Shown piece by piece: positions 15,964-24,080 of a DNA stretch of 35,887 nucleotides. Location: positions 1 through 35,887 of the forward strand of contig CAZOVL010000020.1 in assembly GCA_964583185.1 (NCBI GenBank), read 5' to 3'. The notes below the pieces were generated by a model, which was not told the DNA's origin, made no database searches, and saw only the letters and a program-made list of their open reading frames with translations. The stretch comes from Bacteroides_E sp964583185 (GTDB lineage Bacteria > Bacteroidota > Bacteroidia > Bacteroidales > Bacteroidaceae). The translations under genes and the position numbers were made by a program. Numbering within the stretch: position 1 is the stretch's first letter; each line of letters opens with the position of its first letter.

Positions 15964-18780
15964 TTAATAGTGACGCACTGCACGACTACCTCCACCACGA
16001 TGTCCTCCTCTTCCTTGACCTGAACCACGTCCTTCACCACCACCGGCTCCTTTTCCAAAAGTATTTAATCGGTAGATAAAGTGAACCATAAAATAACTAT
16101 TGATGGCATTAGTCTCAGAGTCTTGACGCATATTGGCCGTCAAGGAGCGACGAATGTTGGATTGTTGTTTTAAGAGGTCAAAAATTTGAAAGGTTATTGT
16201 TCCTTGTTTCTTTTTAAATAAAGTTTTAGATAACTGTGCATTCCAAATTAACTCGCTATCATTCATTCCCGCACTATAACCTTTTCTCATTTCATAAGAA
16301 GCATCCATTGACAAGGTGATATCCCAAGGGAACATGATTTCTGTATTGGCACCAAAACTATAATTAAATGTTTCTCTATTGGATTGTGTGTTCAATGAGT
16401 TTCGTGAATTATTATATCTAATCCCTGCATTTAATCCAAACTCAAACTTATCGTTTCGGTAGGCGCCTCTAAATCTTTCATTAATATTTAAATCTTTAGT
16501 GGTATTCTTCTCTGCATCTTTATCCTTATCAACCGAAGTAAATCCTACTCGATTATTATAACCCAAATTAGTAAAAGAGGAAATAGTGTATTTCTTATTC
16601 TTTAATGGAGTATTGAAGGTAAAAAAACCATTCAGATTCCAGTTTCCATTGATATTTTCCGGCTTAGTTGTTCTTCCTCCTGTTTCAGGATCATAAACCA
16701 TTTTACTACTTACACTATTTAAGGTGTTGGAGAAAAACAAACGAGCCATCATTCCTACTTGCTTTTCCACTAAATAAGTATTGTAAAACAAGCTAAAATC
16801 ATTACTAAAGGATGGTTTCAATCCTGGATTACCTTCACGAATGTTTAGTGGATTGGTTTCATCACGAATAGGTAATAAATCCGTCATACTAGGTTGCGAG
16901 GAGCTTCCCCTATAATTAATTCGCAATTCACTTTGTTTGTGAAAACGATATCTAAAATCAAAGGTTGGTGTAAAGTTTACCACGTTACGCACTGTATCGG
17001 CAAAAAAGCTTCCTTGATCATACTTTAACTTATTACGTTGAGGTTGTAACTCCACTCCCACATTGTATTGATATTTCTCACGAATGGTACGTAAGGAAAC
17101 CCCTACCCGATGATTATCATAACTATTTTCAGCATACTTGCTTAAATCTTTATCCAATAGAGAAGATAAATCGGTTTCAGGATCAGCACCTAAAATATCA
17201 TAGGTTCTACGATCTGATTCTTGATATCTATTTTGATAACTGTAAGAAAACTGCAAGAAACGATTGGTAAAGATAGGTTCACTATAAGTCATTCGTAAGC
17301 GATAAGAATAGTTCTTCCCGTCATTTGTAATGAATTGGTCACGTTCATCGTCCTCTTTATCTTCCGATTTATAATACTTAATCAAAGAGTAGTAATTTTG
17401 TCTATCATCATTCGTTCCGTAATTAAAATTTGCACGTAATGTAATATTTCGTCCTTTGTCGTTTAGTTTTCGGTTTGCAATTAAATCGCCACCAACCGAT
17501 AAAGATTTTCCTCTGCTTGTTGAATGAGACTCATTTGTATTAATAGCTTCTAGTCGCTCTATCATTCCTTCCCAATCATCAAAATTATCCACATCACCAG
17601 TATATGAACTCCCTTCACTTATTGAATTACTTTTTCCATAAGAAAATGAAGGACGAAAAATAATATTAGTCATTGTATCCGGTTTCCACTCCAACCTAAA
17701 GCTAGAATTAAAGTTTTGATTATCGTTTAAGTTCATATTATTTCCCTTAGAGAAAGAAGAACCTTCTTTTAAGAAAGTCTCAGAAATACTTTTGGTTTGA
17801 TTGTCTCTTTCGGAATCACTATACCAAACATTTCCTCCAAATTCAATTTTCTCTTTTGTTATGGCAAAGTTTAATCCGTAATCTTGTTTCTCCTCAACAC
17901 CATTGAAACCACGTCCCCAACGGCGTCCTCCACCAAAACCTCTATCGTTTATATTATTAATATTAAACAACCCGGTAAACTGATCTTTATCTACAAAACG
18001 GTTGATCATACCTTTAGCTATGTAACGATCGTGATTTCCATATCCACCATCTATATTACCAAACCAACCTTGGTTCATCCCTTTTTTAACGGTAATATCG
18101 AGTACAGGCTCTTCCTCTCCATCGTCTATTCCCGTAATACGAGCCATATCGCTTTTTTTGCTATAGGCACTGATTTTATCAACAATATTTACCGGTAAGT
18201 TCTTCAATGCAACATCAGGGTCTTCCATAAAGAACTCTTTCCCATCGACCATAATTTTCTTTACCTCCTGACCATTGATGGTGATTTTACCTTCATCATT
18301 AATTTCTGCTCCCGGTAATTTCTTTACCAACTCTTCCAACATAGAACCTTCCGGTAAACGATAAGCCGAAGAATTATAGACTAGTGTGTCTCCGGCCACT
18401 GTTACCTGTGGAGCTTCAGCCACAATAACAGCCTCCTCCAACATAATGGCATCAGGTCTTAAATACAACTTACCCACATCTTTCACCTTATCTTTTGCAG
18501 TTACTACCACCTCGATTTCTTTAGGCATTAACCCAATAAAAGACGCTTTTAGTAAATATTTTCCTGGTTTTACTTTAGGCAAAGAAAACTTTCCCTGTAA
18601 ACCACTGGCTATGCCATTAATATAGGTACTATCGGGAAGAGAAAACAACTGTAAAGTAGCTTGTTCTACAGCTAATTTTGTATCATCCTCATATACAGAC
18701 CCCTGTATAGTAACTTGTTGGCTATAAGCTGAAAAAATGACACAATGTATAAAAAGAGTTACGATAAATAATCGATTCAT
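15964..18780 (-). CDS. Outer membrane beta-barrel protein (TonB-receptor-like, OMP_b-brl_3 type)
   Basis: This 938-residue protein has a signal peptide ending in SAYSQ (about residues 1-21) and a carboxypeptidase-regulatory-like domain (about 22-110). A plug-like region follows, with LPGAEINDEGKITINGQEVK and VDGKEFFMEDP, and then a long beta-barrel rich in aromatic and Asn/Asp turns. The barrel resembles Pfam outer membrane beta-barrel family 3 rather than SusC. No SusD partner is adjacent, so it is not a classical glycan-uptake pair, and the ligand is unknown. The last 28 or so residues are a Gly/Arg-rich tail after the final barrel strand (HFIYRLNTF), which is unusual for a protein whose barrel normally ends at the C-terminus. 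A strong terminator follows. Confidence 0.85.
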   Translation of the reverse strand: MNRLFIVTLFIHCVIFSAYSQQVTIQGSVYEDDTKLAVEQATLQLFSLPDSTYINGIASGLQGKFSLPKVKPGKYLLKASFIGLMPKEIEVVVTAKDKVKDVGKLYLRPDAIMLEEAVIVAEAPQVTVAGDTLVYNSSAYRLPEGSMLEELVKKLPGAEINDEGKITINGQEVKKIMVDGKEFFMEDPDVALKNLPVNIVDKISAYSKKSDMARITGIDDGEEEPVLDITVKKGMNQGWFGNIDGGYGNHDRYIAKGMINRFVDKDQFTGLFNINNINDRGFGGGRRWGRGFNGVEEKQDYGLNFAITKEKIEFGGNVWYSDSERDNQTKSISETFLKEGSSFSKGNNMNLNDNQNFNSSFRLEWKPDTMTNIIFRPSFSYGKSNSISEGSSYTGDVDNFDDWEGMIERLEAINTNESHSTSRGKSLSVGGDLIANRKLNDKGRNITLRANFNYGTNDDRQNYYSLIKYYKSEDKEDDERDQFITNDGKNYSYRLRMTYSEPIFTNRFLQFSYSYQNRYQESDRRTYDILGADPETDLSSLLDKDLSKYAENSYDNHRVGVSLRTIREKYQYNVGVELQPQRNKLKYDQGSFFADTVRNVVNFTPTFDFRYRFHKQSELRINYRGSSSQPSMTDLLPIRDETNPLNIREGNPGLKPSFSNDFSLFYNTYLVEKQVGMMARLFFSNTLNSVSSKMVYDPETGGRTTKPENINGNWNLNGFFTFNTPLKNKKYTISSFTNLGYNNRVGFTSVDKDKDAEKNTTKDLNINERFRGAYRNDKFEFGLNAGIRYNNSRNSLNTQSNRETFNYSFGANTEIMFPWDITLSMDASYEMRKGYSAGMNDSELIWNAQLSKTLFKKKQGTITFQIFDLLKQQSNIRRSLTANMRQDSETNAINSYFMVHFIYRLNTFGKGAGGGEGRGSGQGRGGHRGGGSRAVRHY

Positions 18781-18853
18781 TACTTTTTCGGTCTATTGGG
18801 TTTAACATATATGCTTTTAAGACCAAATAAGTTGCAAAAGGTTTAACTCAAAG

Positions 18854-19261
18854 TCATTCGCCTTTGTATATTTTTTCAAACTTTGACTTTTTTATACCAA
18901 ATTCAAGGAATAATACATTAAAAATAAGGAATATTAAGAATGAAGCTCCCTCTGTACCTAAGGTTTCTTGGGTAAACAATCGATAGACTGTACCTAAAAA
19001 AAGAAAAAGTAACGTAAAAAACATAGCACGCTGTGTAGCCTTGGATCGAATCAATCGAGTCTGTTTATTTTCAAAAGGCAAATAGGCAAACAAAATGAGT
19101 AAAGCTCCCATCATACCTAACAACTTAAATCCTTCTTTAAATAACAACAAATTATCATCGGTTATTAAGTTAAAAGAATACAGAATAAAAGGGCCTAACA
19201 GGGTTAAGGCTAAAATAAGATAGCCCAAGATTCTACAGAAAGGAGGAAATAATGGCTTCAT
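18854..19261 (-). CDS. Small integral membrane protein, function unknown
   Basis: This 135-residue protein has four predicted membrane helices at about residues 10-31, 40-62, 77-98 and 106-124, with short charged loops. I do not recognise a family. Its position upstream of the barrel gene on the same strand (73-nt gap) allows co-transcription, but a link is not shown. A promoter-like TATCTTTG lies 26 nt upstream of the ATG. The hydrophobic periodicity and clean start support a real gene. Confidence 0.7.
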   Translation of the reverse strand: MKPLFPPFCRILGYLILALTLLGPFILYSFNLITDDNLLLFKEGFKLLGMMGALLILFAYLPFENKQTRLIRSKATQRAMFFTLLFLFLGTVYRLFTQETLGTEGASFLIFLIFNVLFLEFGIKKSKFEKIYKGE

Positions 19262-19287
19262 TGGATTTTTAGTTTAGTGATTTACAA

Positions 19288-19295
19288 CAAAGATA
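19288..19295 (-). promoter_or_regulatory. Putative -7 element of the small membrane protein gene
   Basis: CAAAGATA on the plus strand reads TATCTTTG on the minus strand, fitting TAnnTTTG, 26 nt upstream of the start codon. The -33 element is poor. Confidence 0.4.
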
Positions 19296-19377
19296 GTTTT
19301 TTCATTAATTATTCATTGCTCTTTTTCTTTTTTGAGCATCTTAATCTTCTCTTTATTAAACCTTTCATATTCTTTAT

Positions 19378-19385
19378 TATATTTG
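19378..19385 (+). promoter_or_regulatory. Putative -7 element of aroB
   Basis: TATATTTG fits TAnnTTTG and lies 26 nt upstream of the aroB ATG. No clear TTTG is seen at the -33 position. Confidence 0.45.
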
Positions 19386-19411
19386 TAATTCATAGATTAT
19401 AAGAAAGAAAG

Positions 19412-20473
19412 ATGAGTCAACAAAAAGCCATTTTAACCAATGATATTGCCCAAGAGTTAAGTCGTAGTTTGCAGAAAAAAACGTATGATAATGTGTTTAT
19501 TTTAACCGATGAAAACACACAAAACTCTTGCTACCCTATATTAAATAAACACAATGCTTTAGATAACGCTATTCCCATTGTTATTGCTGCTAGTGATAAC
19601 AACAAAAACATAGATACACTGACAACAGTATGGAAAGCATTAAGTGAGAACGGAGGGAGCAGACAGTCTCTGTTAATTAATTTAGGAGGTGGAATGGTAA
19701 CCGATTTAGGTGGCTTTGCTGCTTCCACCTTTAAACGCGGCATCAACTATTATAACATACCCACAACACTACTGGCTATGGTTGATGCATCTATGGGAGG
19801 AAAAACAGGAATAAACTTCTTGGGATTAAAAAATGAAATCGGTGTTTTTAATCCTCCTGCAGAAGTTTGGATTCACACTCCATTTTTAAAAACACTAGAT
19901 AGGGAAAACATACTCTCCGGCTATGCAGAAATGTTGAAACACGGGCTCATAAGTACAGAGCAACACTGGAATAGCTTACTAGCTTTCGATTTAGACCGGT
20001 TAGATTATTCCCTATTACAACAGCTGATTGGAGAATCCATTCAAACCAAAGAAAATATTGTTGCCCAAGACCCCTTTGAAAAAAGTATTCGCAAAGCATT
20101 AAACCTTGGACACACAATAGGTCACGCTTTTGAGAGTTTGGCATTGAAGGAAAACAGAGCTATTTTACATGGTTATGCCGTAGCTTGGGGATTGGTTTGC
20201 GAAATTTATCTGTCACACATACAACTACAATTTCCACAAAATAAGCTTCAACAACTCCTCTACTTCATCAAAAACAATTATGGAGGATTTCGTTTTACTT
20301 GCCACGATTATGAAACGCTTTATGAGCTAATGTTACACGATAAAAAGAATAAAGGAGGTATTATAAACTTCACTCTATTAAAAGACATTGGAGAGATTGA
20401 AATAAACCAAACAACTAATAAAAACAGAATATTTGAATGTTTCGATTTTTATAGAGATGCTATGGGAGTTTAA
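19412..20473 (+). CDS. aroB: 3-dehydroquinate synthase
   Basis: This 353-residue enzyme is of typical length. The NAD-binding region GGGMVTDLGGFAASTFKRG (about residues 91-109) is followed by IPTTLLAMVDASMGGKTGIN, GYAEMLKHGLI and the metal-binding histidines in LGHTIGHAFE and LHGYAVAWGLV. It converts 3-deoxy-D-arabino-heptulosonate 7-phosphate to 3-dehydroquinate, step two of the shikimate pathway to aromatic amino acids. No other shikimate gene is in the window, so it appears to be a single-gene unit. The N-terminal region is weakly conserved, as usual. The start at ATG 19412 fits the promoter 26 nt upstream. Confidence 0.96.
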   Translation: MSQQKAILTNDIAQELSRSLQKKTYDNVFILTDENTQNSCYPILNKHNALDNAIPIVIAASDNNKNIDTLTTVWKALSENGGSRQSLLINLGGGMVTDLGGFAASTFKRGINYYNIPTTLLAMVDASMGGKTGINFLGLKNEIGVFNPPAEVWIHTPFLKTLDRENILSGYAEMLKHGLISTEQHWNSLLAFDLDRLDYSLLQQLIGESIQTKENIVAQDPFEKSIRKALNLGHTIGHAFESLALKENRAILHGYAVAWGLVCEIYLSHIQLQFPQNKLQQLLYFIKNNYGGFRFTCHDYETLYELMLHDKKNKGGIINFTLLKDIGEIEINQTTNKNRIFECFDFYRDAMGV

Positions 20474-20516
20474 CTTGTTCATCCCCAAACAAGAAGAAAC
20501 AAATAAGCTGTAATAG

Positions 20517-20547
20517 TTTGAAATCTTCAAAATAAAAGTTATTTTTG
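20517..20547 (+). promoter_or_regulatory. Promoter of tRNA-Pro
   Basis: TTTG (20517-20520), a 19-nt spacer and TATTTTTG (20540-20547) match the Bacteroidota consensus exactly. The predicted transcription start lies a few bases before the mature tRNA 5' end (20559). Confidence 0.8.
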
Positions 20548-20558
20548 CAATCGCAATT

Positions 20559-20634
20559 CGGGGTGTAGCTCAGCCCGGTTTAGAGTACACGTCTGGGGGG
20601 CGTGGGGTCGCAAGTTCGAATCTTGTCACCCCGA
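20559..20634 (+). tRNA. tRNA-Pro (anticodon GGG)
   Basis: The cloverleaf is complete. The acceptor stem is CGGGGTG with CACCCCG, the D stem GCTC with GAGT, and the anticodon stem CACGT with GCGTG. The anticodon loop CTGGGGG gives GGG at positions 34-36 and G at 37. The T arm is GCAAG-TTCGAAT-CTTGT, and the discriminator base is A at 20634. The CCA end is not encoded. It reads proline codon CCC (and CCU by wobble). It has its own promoter and a terminator directly downstream. Confidence 0.97.
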
Positions 20635-20642
20635 CGAATTGT

Positions 20643-20690
20643 AAAAGCATTAAGATAAAGCAACATACGCAACATCTTAATGCTTTTTTT
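20643..20690 (+). terminator. Terminator of tRNA-Pro
   Basis: AAAAGCATTAAGAT (20643-20656) pairs over 14 bp with ATCTTAATGCTTTT (20674-20687), followed by further T residues. The first half and part of the loop closely resemble the terminator at 23879-23928. Confidence 0.88.
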
Positions 20691-20958
20691 ATTAGTACTT
20701 TACATAAGCCTAAAGAAAGAAAATGTTTTCTAGTTCCATTTTACTCAATGGCAATACTAAACAGGCATTAATTTCTCTCTTTTGCAATTTATGACAGCTG
20801 CAAATCGGCTATCTCCTCCGAGTCAACTATTCATCTTTGAACTTTTATTAGTAGTAAATAATTAGAGATTTCACTTCAAATACCTTGTTTGTAGTTTTTT
20901 ATTTTTCTACTTTTAAGTGTTTACTTTTTCTCTCTAAAAAAATCAAAACACATATACT
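20691..20958. other. Non-coding gap between tRNA-Pro and a small lipoprotein gene
   Basis: About 270 nt of AT-rich sequence. I see no ORF, no convincing TTTG-N19-TAnnTTTG promoter and no strong hairpin. A TTTG at 20888-20891 has only a poor -7 partner (TACTTTTA, 20908-20915, 16-nt spacer), which may still drive the lipoprotein gene. Confidence 0.5.
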
Positions 20959-21228
20959 ATGAAAAAATCAAATTATATAATTATCCTTGGACTTCTTATC
21001 TGTTTCATAGCTTCTTGTGGGATTTATAAAGAGCCTATATCTGTTGAAAGATCGAACAACACAGATTACAATGTGTCTTACTTATTTGAACACGATGGGT
21101 GCAAAGTATATCGTTTTATAGATAATGGAAACTATGTTTATTTTACTAGCTGCAGAGGAAATGTTACTGCAATTATTGAGAATGATTCAATTGAGAAGCG
21201 TGTAAATACCATAACATACGTAGAATAG
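20959..21228 (+). CDS. Small putative lipoprotein
   Basis: This 89-residue protein has a signal peptide with a lipobox-like FIASC, placing the lipidated cysteine at about residue 20. The mature part of about 70 residues has several Cys, Tyr and Asn and looks beta-rich (YRFIDNGNYVYFTSCRGN). No family is recognised. It is probably anchored to the inner or outer membrane from the periplasmic side. It lies in the accessory strip behind tRNA-Pro and has no obvious operon partner. The lipobox and ATG position support a real gene. Confidence 0.7.
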   Translation: MKKSNYIIILGLLICFIASCGIYKEPISVERSNNTDYNVSYLFEHDGCKVYRFIDNGNYVYFTSCRGNVTAIIENDSIEKRVNTITYVE

Positions 21229-21359
21229 TTACCCATATAGTTTCTTGTACTAGATTTATAGAGAATAATCGTGGAGTTTTCAGGGATGCATACTAGGTTC
21301 TTCAATTTTTCACTTTATCAAACAAAAGAGATTTCTAAGATTATAGAAAAAAGTGAACT

Positions 21360-21581
21360 ATGGATGGACTAACAATACTTATAGGATGCATAGCAATAGT
21401 CGTAGTTTTTTACAAACATTACATAAGAACCATAGATTGCCTTTACGTAAATAAGCTCAAAAAAAGAGACATTAAAAGGCTTACCGTTTATGCTGTAGGA
21501 GATTATATTTGGCTTCCGGTAAAAAGAGGATATACCAAATTTAAATTGATGGGTATGTACTACCAACCTAAGTTCGATTAA
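21360..21581 (+). CDS. Small hypothetical membrane protein
   Basis: This 73-residue ORF has one N-terminal membrane helix (about residues 3-20) followed by a basic, Tyr-rich cytoplasmic or periplasmic tail (KLKKRDIKRL near 32-41). No family is recognised. An antisense frame of 65 codons (21369-21566, minus) is also open, so the coding strand is not certain. The plus frame is preferred because of its helix-plus-basic-tail layout and the small hairpin just after its stop (21583-21608). Confidence 0.45.
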   Translation: MDGLTILIGCIAIVVVFYKHYIRTIDCLYVNKLKKRDIKRLTVYAVGDYIWLPVKRGYTKFKLMGMYYQPKFD

Positions 21582-21582
21582 T

Positions 21583-21608
21583 AAAAGATTGGTAATTGGC
21601 TATCTTTT
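21583..21608 (+). terminator. Weak hairpin after the small membrane protein ORF
   Basis: AAAAGAT (21583-21589) can pair with ATCTTTT (21602-21608) across a 12-nt loop, directly after the stop codon at 21581. The stem is short and AT-rich. Confidence 0.3.
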
Positions 21609-21621
21609 ACAGTATTGTACT

Positions 21622-22468
21622 TCATTGAGGGTTTCTTGGGTAAAAACTGTAAGCTATGATTCCTGATACTGGATTTGCTACAAAATTTGCAAACGAACGA
21701 TGCCTGGGGTGTTCTACTTGACAAATATTCTTCAACTCGTCATTAACTGTCTCAATTACAGAACGCTTTCGAAGCAGTATTTTGTCAGCCATTGTCATCA
21801 AGGAATTCTTCCTATTGTTGCGAATACTTGTTACGGGATGAATACCATCAACAAAAAGTAACTCCTGCAACTTCTTCGATATGTAGCCTTTGTCTCCATA
21901 TAGTTTGCCGAAAACAGCCCTTAGAAAAGATTCGTTTTTAAGAGGTTCTCTATCATCTACATTAGCTTGAGTGACGCAAAAGCTCAAAATCTCCCCTTTA
22001 TCATTAATTACAATATGCAGCTTGAATCCATGAAACCAACCGATTGTAGATTTACCCGTTGTAGCTAGGCCTGCAAATACTTTATTGGCACTAATACGCT
22101 TGTTTTTACAAACTCGAATCGGTGTAGAATCGACAAAACTAATGCCTGTACACTTTCCTAAGCAACAGGTTTTTGCGAAAATTGTCATAAGAAAAAGGAC
22201 ACCTTGCATCAGTTCGATAAAGCGATTGTAAGAGACTGTCTTGGGGGAACTCGAATGTCATCTATTTCTGCACATAAAACAGATAGAAATGTTTGAAAGT
22301 TCTGAATCTACTTAAATGGAACAACAAAGTGATAGTTATTACCTCGGCTGTGTTTAATGTGGGTTTGAGTTTATTTCCAATTAGAAATGAAGAGGTTTGA
22401 GCTTCAAAATCTATACAAAACTCATCAACAAGACAATAAATTTCAGAAACTTTATCAAAACAAATCAT
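21622..22468 (-). pseudogene. Disrupted IS982-family transposase
   Basis: Two minus-strand frames together give one IS982-type DDE transposase. The N-terminal part (22468 down to 22262) ends in HFYLFYVQK. The C-terminal part (22209 down to 21622) carries the catalytic Asp in FVDSTPIRVCKNKR, the second Asp in LYGDKGYISKK and the Glu in IETVNDELKN. They are separated by an in-frame TAG (plus-strand CTA at 22262-22264) and by one extra base in a run of five G (22243-22247, C on the coding strand). Removing that base restores EFPKTVSYNRFIELMQGVL. The catalytic residues survive, but no full transposase can be made, so the element is dead or relies on help in trans. Convincing terminal inverted repeats were not found. 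Confidence 0.88.
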
Positions 22469-22767
22469 AAGCCAATATTTTTCGTTATATAATTAAGAAT
22501 CAAATACTTAAACACACCACAATTATTACCTTATTTCATTGTAAATCAGGAAGAAAGATTAATCGAACTCAGATTATGACAAATTCTCAATGCAAAATCC
22601 ATGTAGAAATCCCCTTCATTAGAAATTAGAACATCAATAAATAGATTAAAAACTTGAAAAAATAAGCCTACTCTATACTGAAGAGTCTATCTGACAAAGA
22701 AGAGAAAAAAAATGAAGGATGTCCAATATTTTCACACGCAATATAATCTATTTCAACAAATAATTTC
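22469..22767. other. Gene-free AT-rich sequence upstream of the leader region
   Basis: About 300 nt in which I see no ORF with coding character, no strong hairpin and no recognisable repeat. It may contain the unrecognised end of the IS982 element. Confidence 0.4.
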
Positions 22768-22799
22768 CTTGGTGATTTAAACCTTTTTTTATACTTTTG
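22768..22799 (+). promoter_or_regulatory. Putative promoter with a long leader before the outer-membrane protein gene
   Basis: CTTG (22768-22771), a 20-nt spacer and TACTTTTG (22792-22799) fit the Bacteroidota promoter pattern. Transcription from about 22806 would give a leader of some 370 nt before the ATG at 23179. The leader contains an eight-codon ORF at 22841-22867 (MGNHSIKT) and a six-codon ORF at 23143-23163. Confidence 0.5.
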
Positions 22800-23132
22800 C
22801 CTATCTTTTTGAGAAAACATAACAAAACAAACAAATCAACATGGGCAATCATTCTATCAAAACGTAAGATAAAAGGCACAATTAGTTAACATCAATTATT
22901 GCCATATAAATTGTTTTTGTAATGAAAACTATACGCTAAAAAAGATTAGGAAACGACCTTAAAAAACTAAAACAAAACAAACAATTACCATTGTCACAAT
23001 ACTATTGTTCTTTTATCTTCATAAAAATAATCCGAATTAATGAAGTAACGATTGCCTCAAAATAAACCATCAAAAAATAATAATAACTACTACAGATACA
23101 GATTATACATAAAATCTATAAAAATTTTAATA

Positions 23133-23163
23133 AAGGAGCAAAATGTTCCAATTCTCAATCTAA
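23133..23163 (+). other. Six-codon upstream ORF with a strong Shine-Dalgarno sequence
   Basis: AAAGGAG (23133-23139) precedes ATG at 23143 by 3 nt. The ORF encodes MFQFSI and stops at 23161-23163, 15 nt before the ATG of the outer-membrane protein gene, which itself has no Shine-Dalgarno sequence. It could load ribosomes for re-initiation or regulate the gene, or it could be chance. Confidence 0.35.
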
Positions 23164-23178
23164 CAATATAAATTATTT

Positions 23179-23862
23179 ATGAAAACTTTAATTTTAATCT
23201 TTAGCCTCTTTATTGGGGGTATTTCTATCTGCTATGCACAAAACAAACAATTACAAGAAGTCGTTTATTTAAAGAATGGCAGTAGTATTCGTGGTACAGT
23301 GATTGAACATGTACCCGGAGAATCATTAAAAATACAAACAAATGACGGTAGCATCTTTATTTATCAAATCTCTGAGGTTGAAAAAATAACCAAAGAACCT
23401 GTACTGCATCAAAATAATTTTGCTTCTACAATAAATAATGGAAGTGGAGCAAAAATAGGATATAAAGGTTTTGTCGATTTGGGCTATACTATAGGTACAG
23501 GCGACTTTGGTGTAGACAGAATTGAACTAAACACTTCACATGGATATCAATTTAACCCTTATCTATATGCAGGAGCGGGATTAGGAATAAACTATTATAG
23601 TGATCCCGAATTGGTTGGTATGCCAATATTTGCCAATATACGTGCGAACGTGTTTGATAATAAAACAGCTCCTTTTGTTGACCTAAAAATAGGATATACA
23701 GGTATAGATGTTATCGGTTTCTATTTAGCAACATCGGTTGGCTGTAGAATTGGCTTAGGGAAAAGAACAGCGATTAATGTAGGTCTTGGATATACATTAC
23801 AAAAACTTGAGAATGCTGCTAATTGCGGAGGCTTTGCATTGAAAGCAGGATTTGAATTTTGA
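23179..23862 (+). CDS. Outer membrane beta-barrel protein
   Basis: This 227-residue exported protein has a signal peptide ending in ICYAQ (about residues 1-21). A short N-terminal domain (about 25-70, VVYLKNGSSIRGTVIEH and SEVEKITK) is common in Bacteroidota surface proteins. The remaining part, of about 150 residues, is an amphipathic small barrel with Gly/Tyr-rich strands. It ends in phenylalanine (GFEF), as is typical for barrels inserted by the BAM machinery. The ligand and role are unknown. It lies alone in the accessory strip, with a long leader upstream and a strong terminator 17 nt downstream. Confidence 0.8.
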   Translation: MKTLILIFSLFIGGISICYAQNKQLQEVVYLKNGSSIRGTVIEHVPGESLKIQTNDGSIFIYQISEVEKITKEPVLHQNNFASTINNGSGAKIGYKGFVDLGYTIGTGDFGVDRIELNTSHGYQFNPYLYAGAGLGINYYSDPELVGMPIFANIRANVFDNKTAPFVDLKIGYTGIDVIGFYLATSVGCRIGLGKRTAINVGLGYTLQKLENAANCGGFALKAGFEF

Positions 23863-23878
23863 AAAAGATTATTGATAT

Positions 23879-23928
23879 AAAAAAGCATTGAGATAAAGCA
23901 CATACAAAAGCTTACTCAATGCTTTTTT
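23879..23928 (+). terminator. Terminator of the outer-membrane protein gene
   Basis: AAAAAAGCATTGAG (23879-23892) pairs over 14 bp with CTCAATGCTTTTTT (23915-23928). Its first half and loop start (AGATAAAGCA, then CATAC) nearly repeat those of the tRNA-Pro terminator. Confidence 0.88.
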
Positions 23929-24080
23929 CTTATTATATACTGAAAGAAAAAGAGATATTGTACTTTTCAGTACGGTTAATTAGTCGCAATCCTTTCACTT
24001 AAAAGGTGCTAAAAAAGCATGATTAAAGGATCTAGATTAAACTCTAAAAACTCAATCCCTACAAAGGATAAGAAACCTTT

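Noticed and set aside
15964..18780. Calling the barrel protein a SusC transporter
   Set aside because: There is no adjacent SusD, the plug motifs differ from SusC/RagA, and the barrel resembles a different outer-membrane family.
21369..21566. 65-codon minus-strand frame as a separate gene
   Set aside because: It is antisense to the better-looking plus frame and shows no recognisable domain, so it was kept only as a question.
21595..22476. Terminal inverted repeats of the IS982 element (ATTGGCT at 21595-21601 and its complement at 22470-22476)
   Set aside because: Only seven bases match, the flanking sequence does not continue the match, and a chance match of this size is likely in AT-rich DNA.
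23938..23972. Hairpin TACTGAAA/TTTCAGTA between two terminators
   Set aside because: It has 8-bp arms with a 19-nt loop and no T tract, so no function can be supported.
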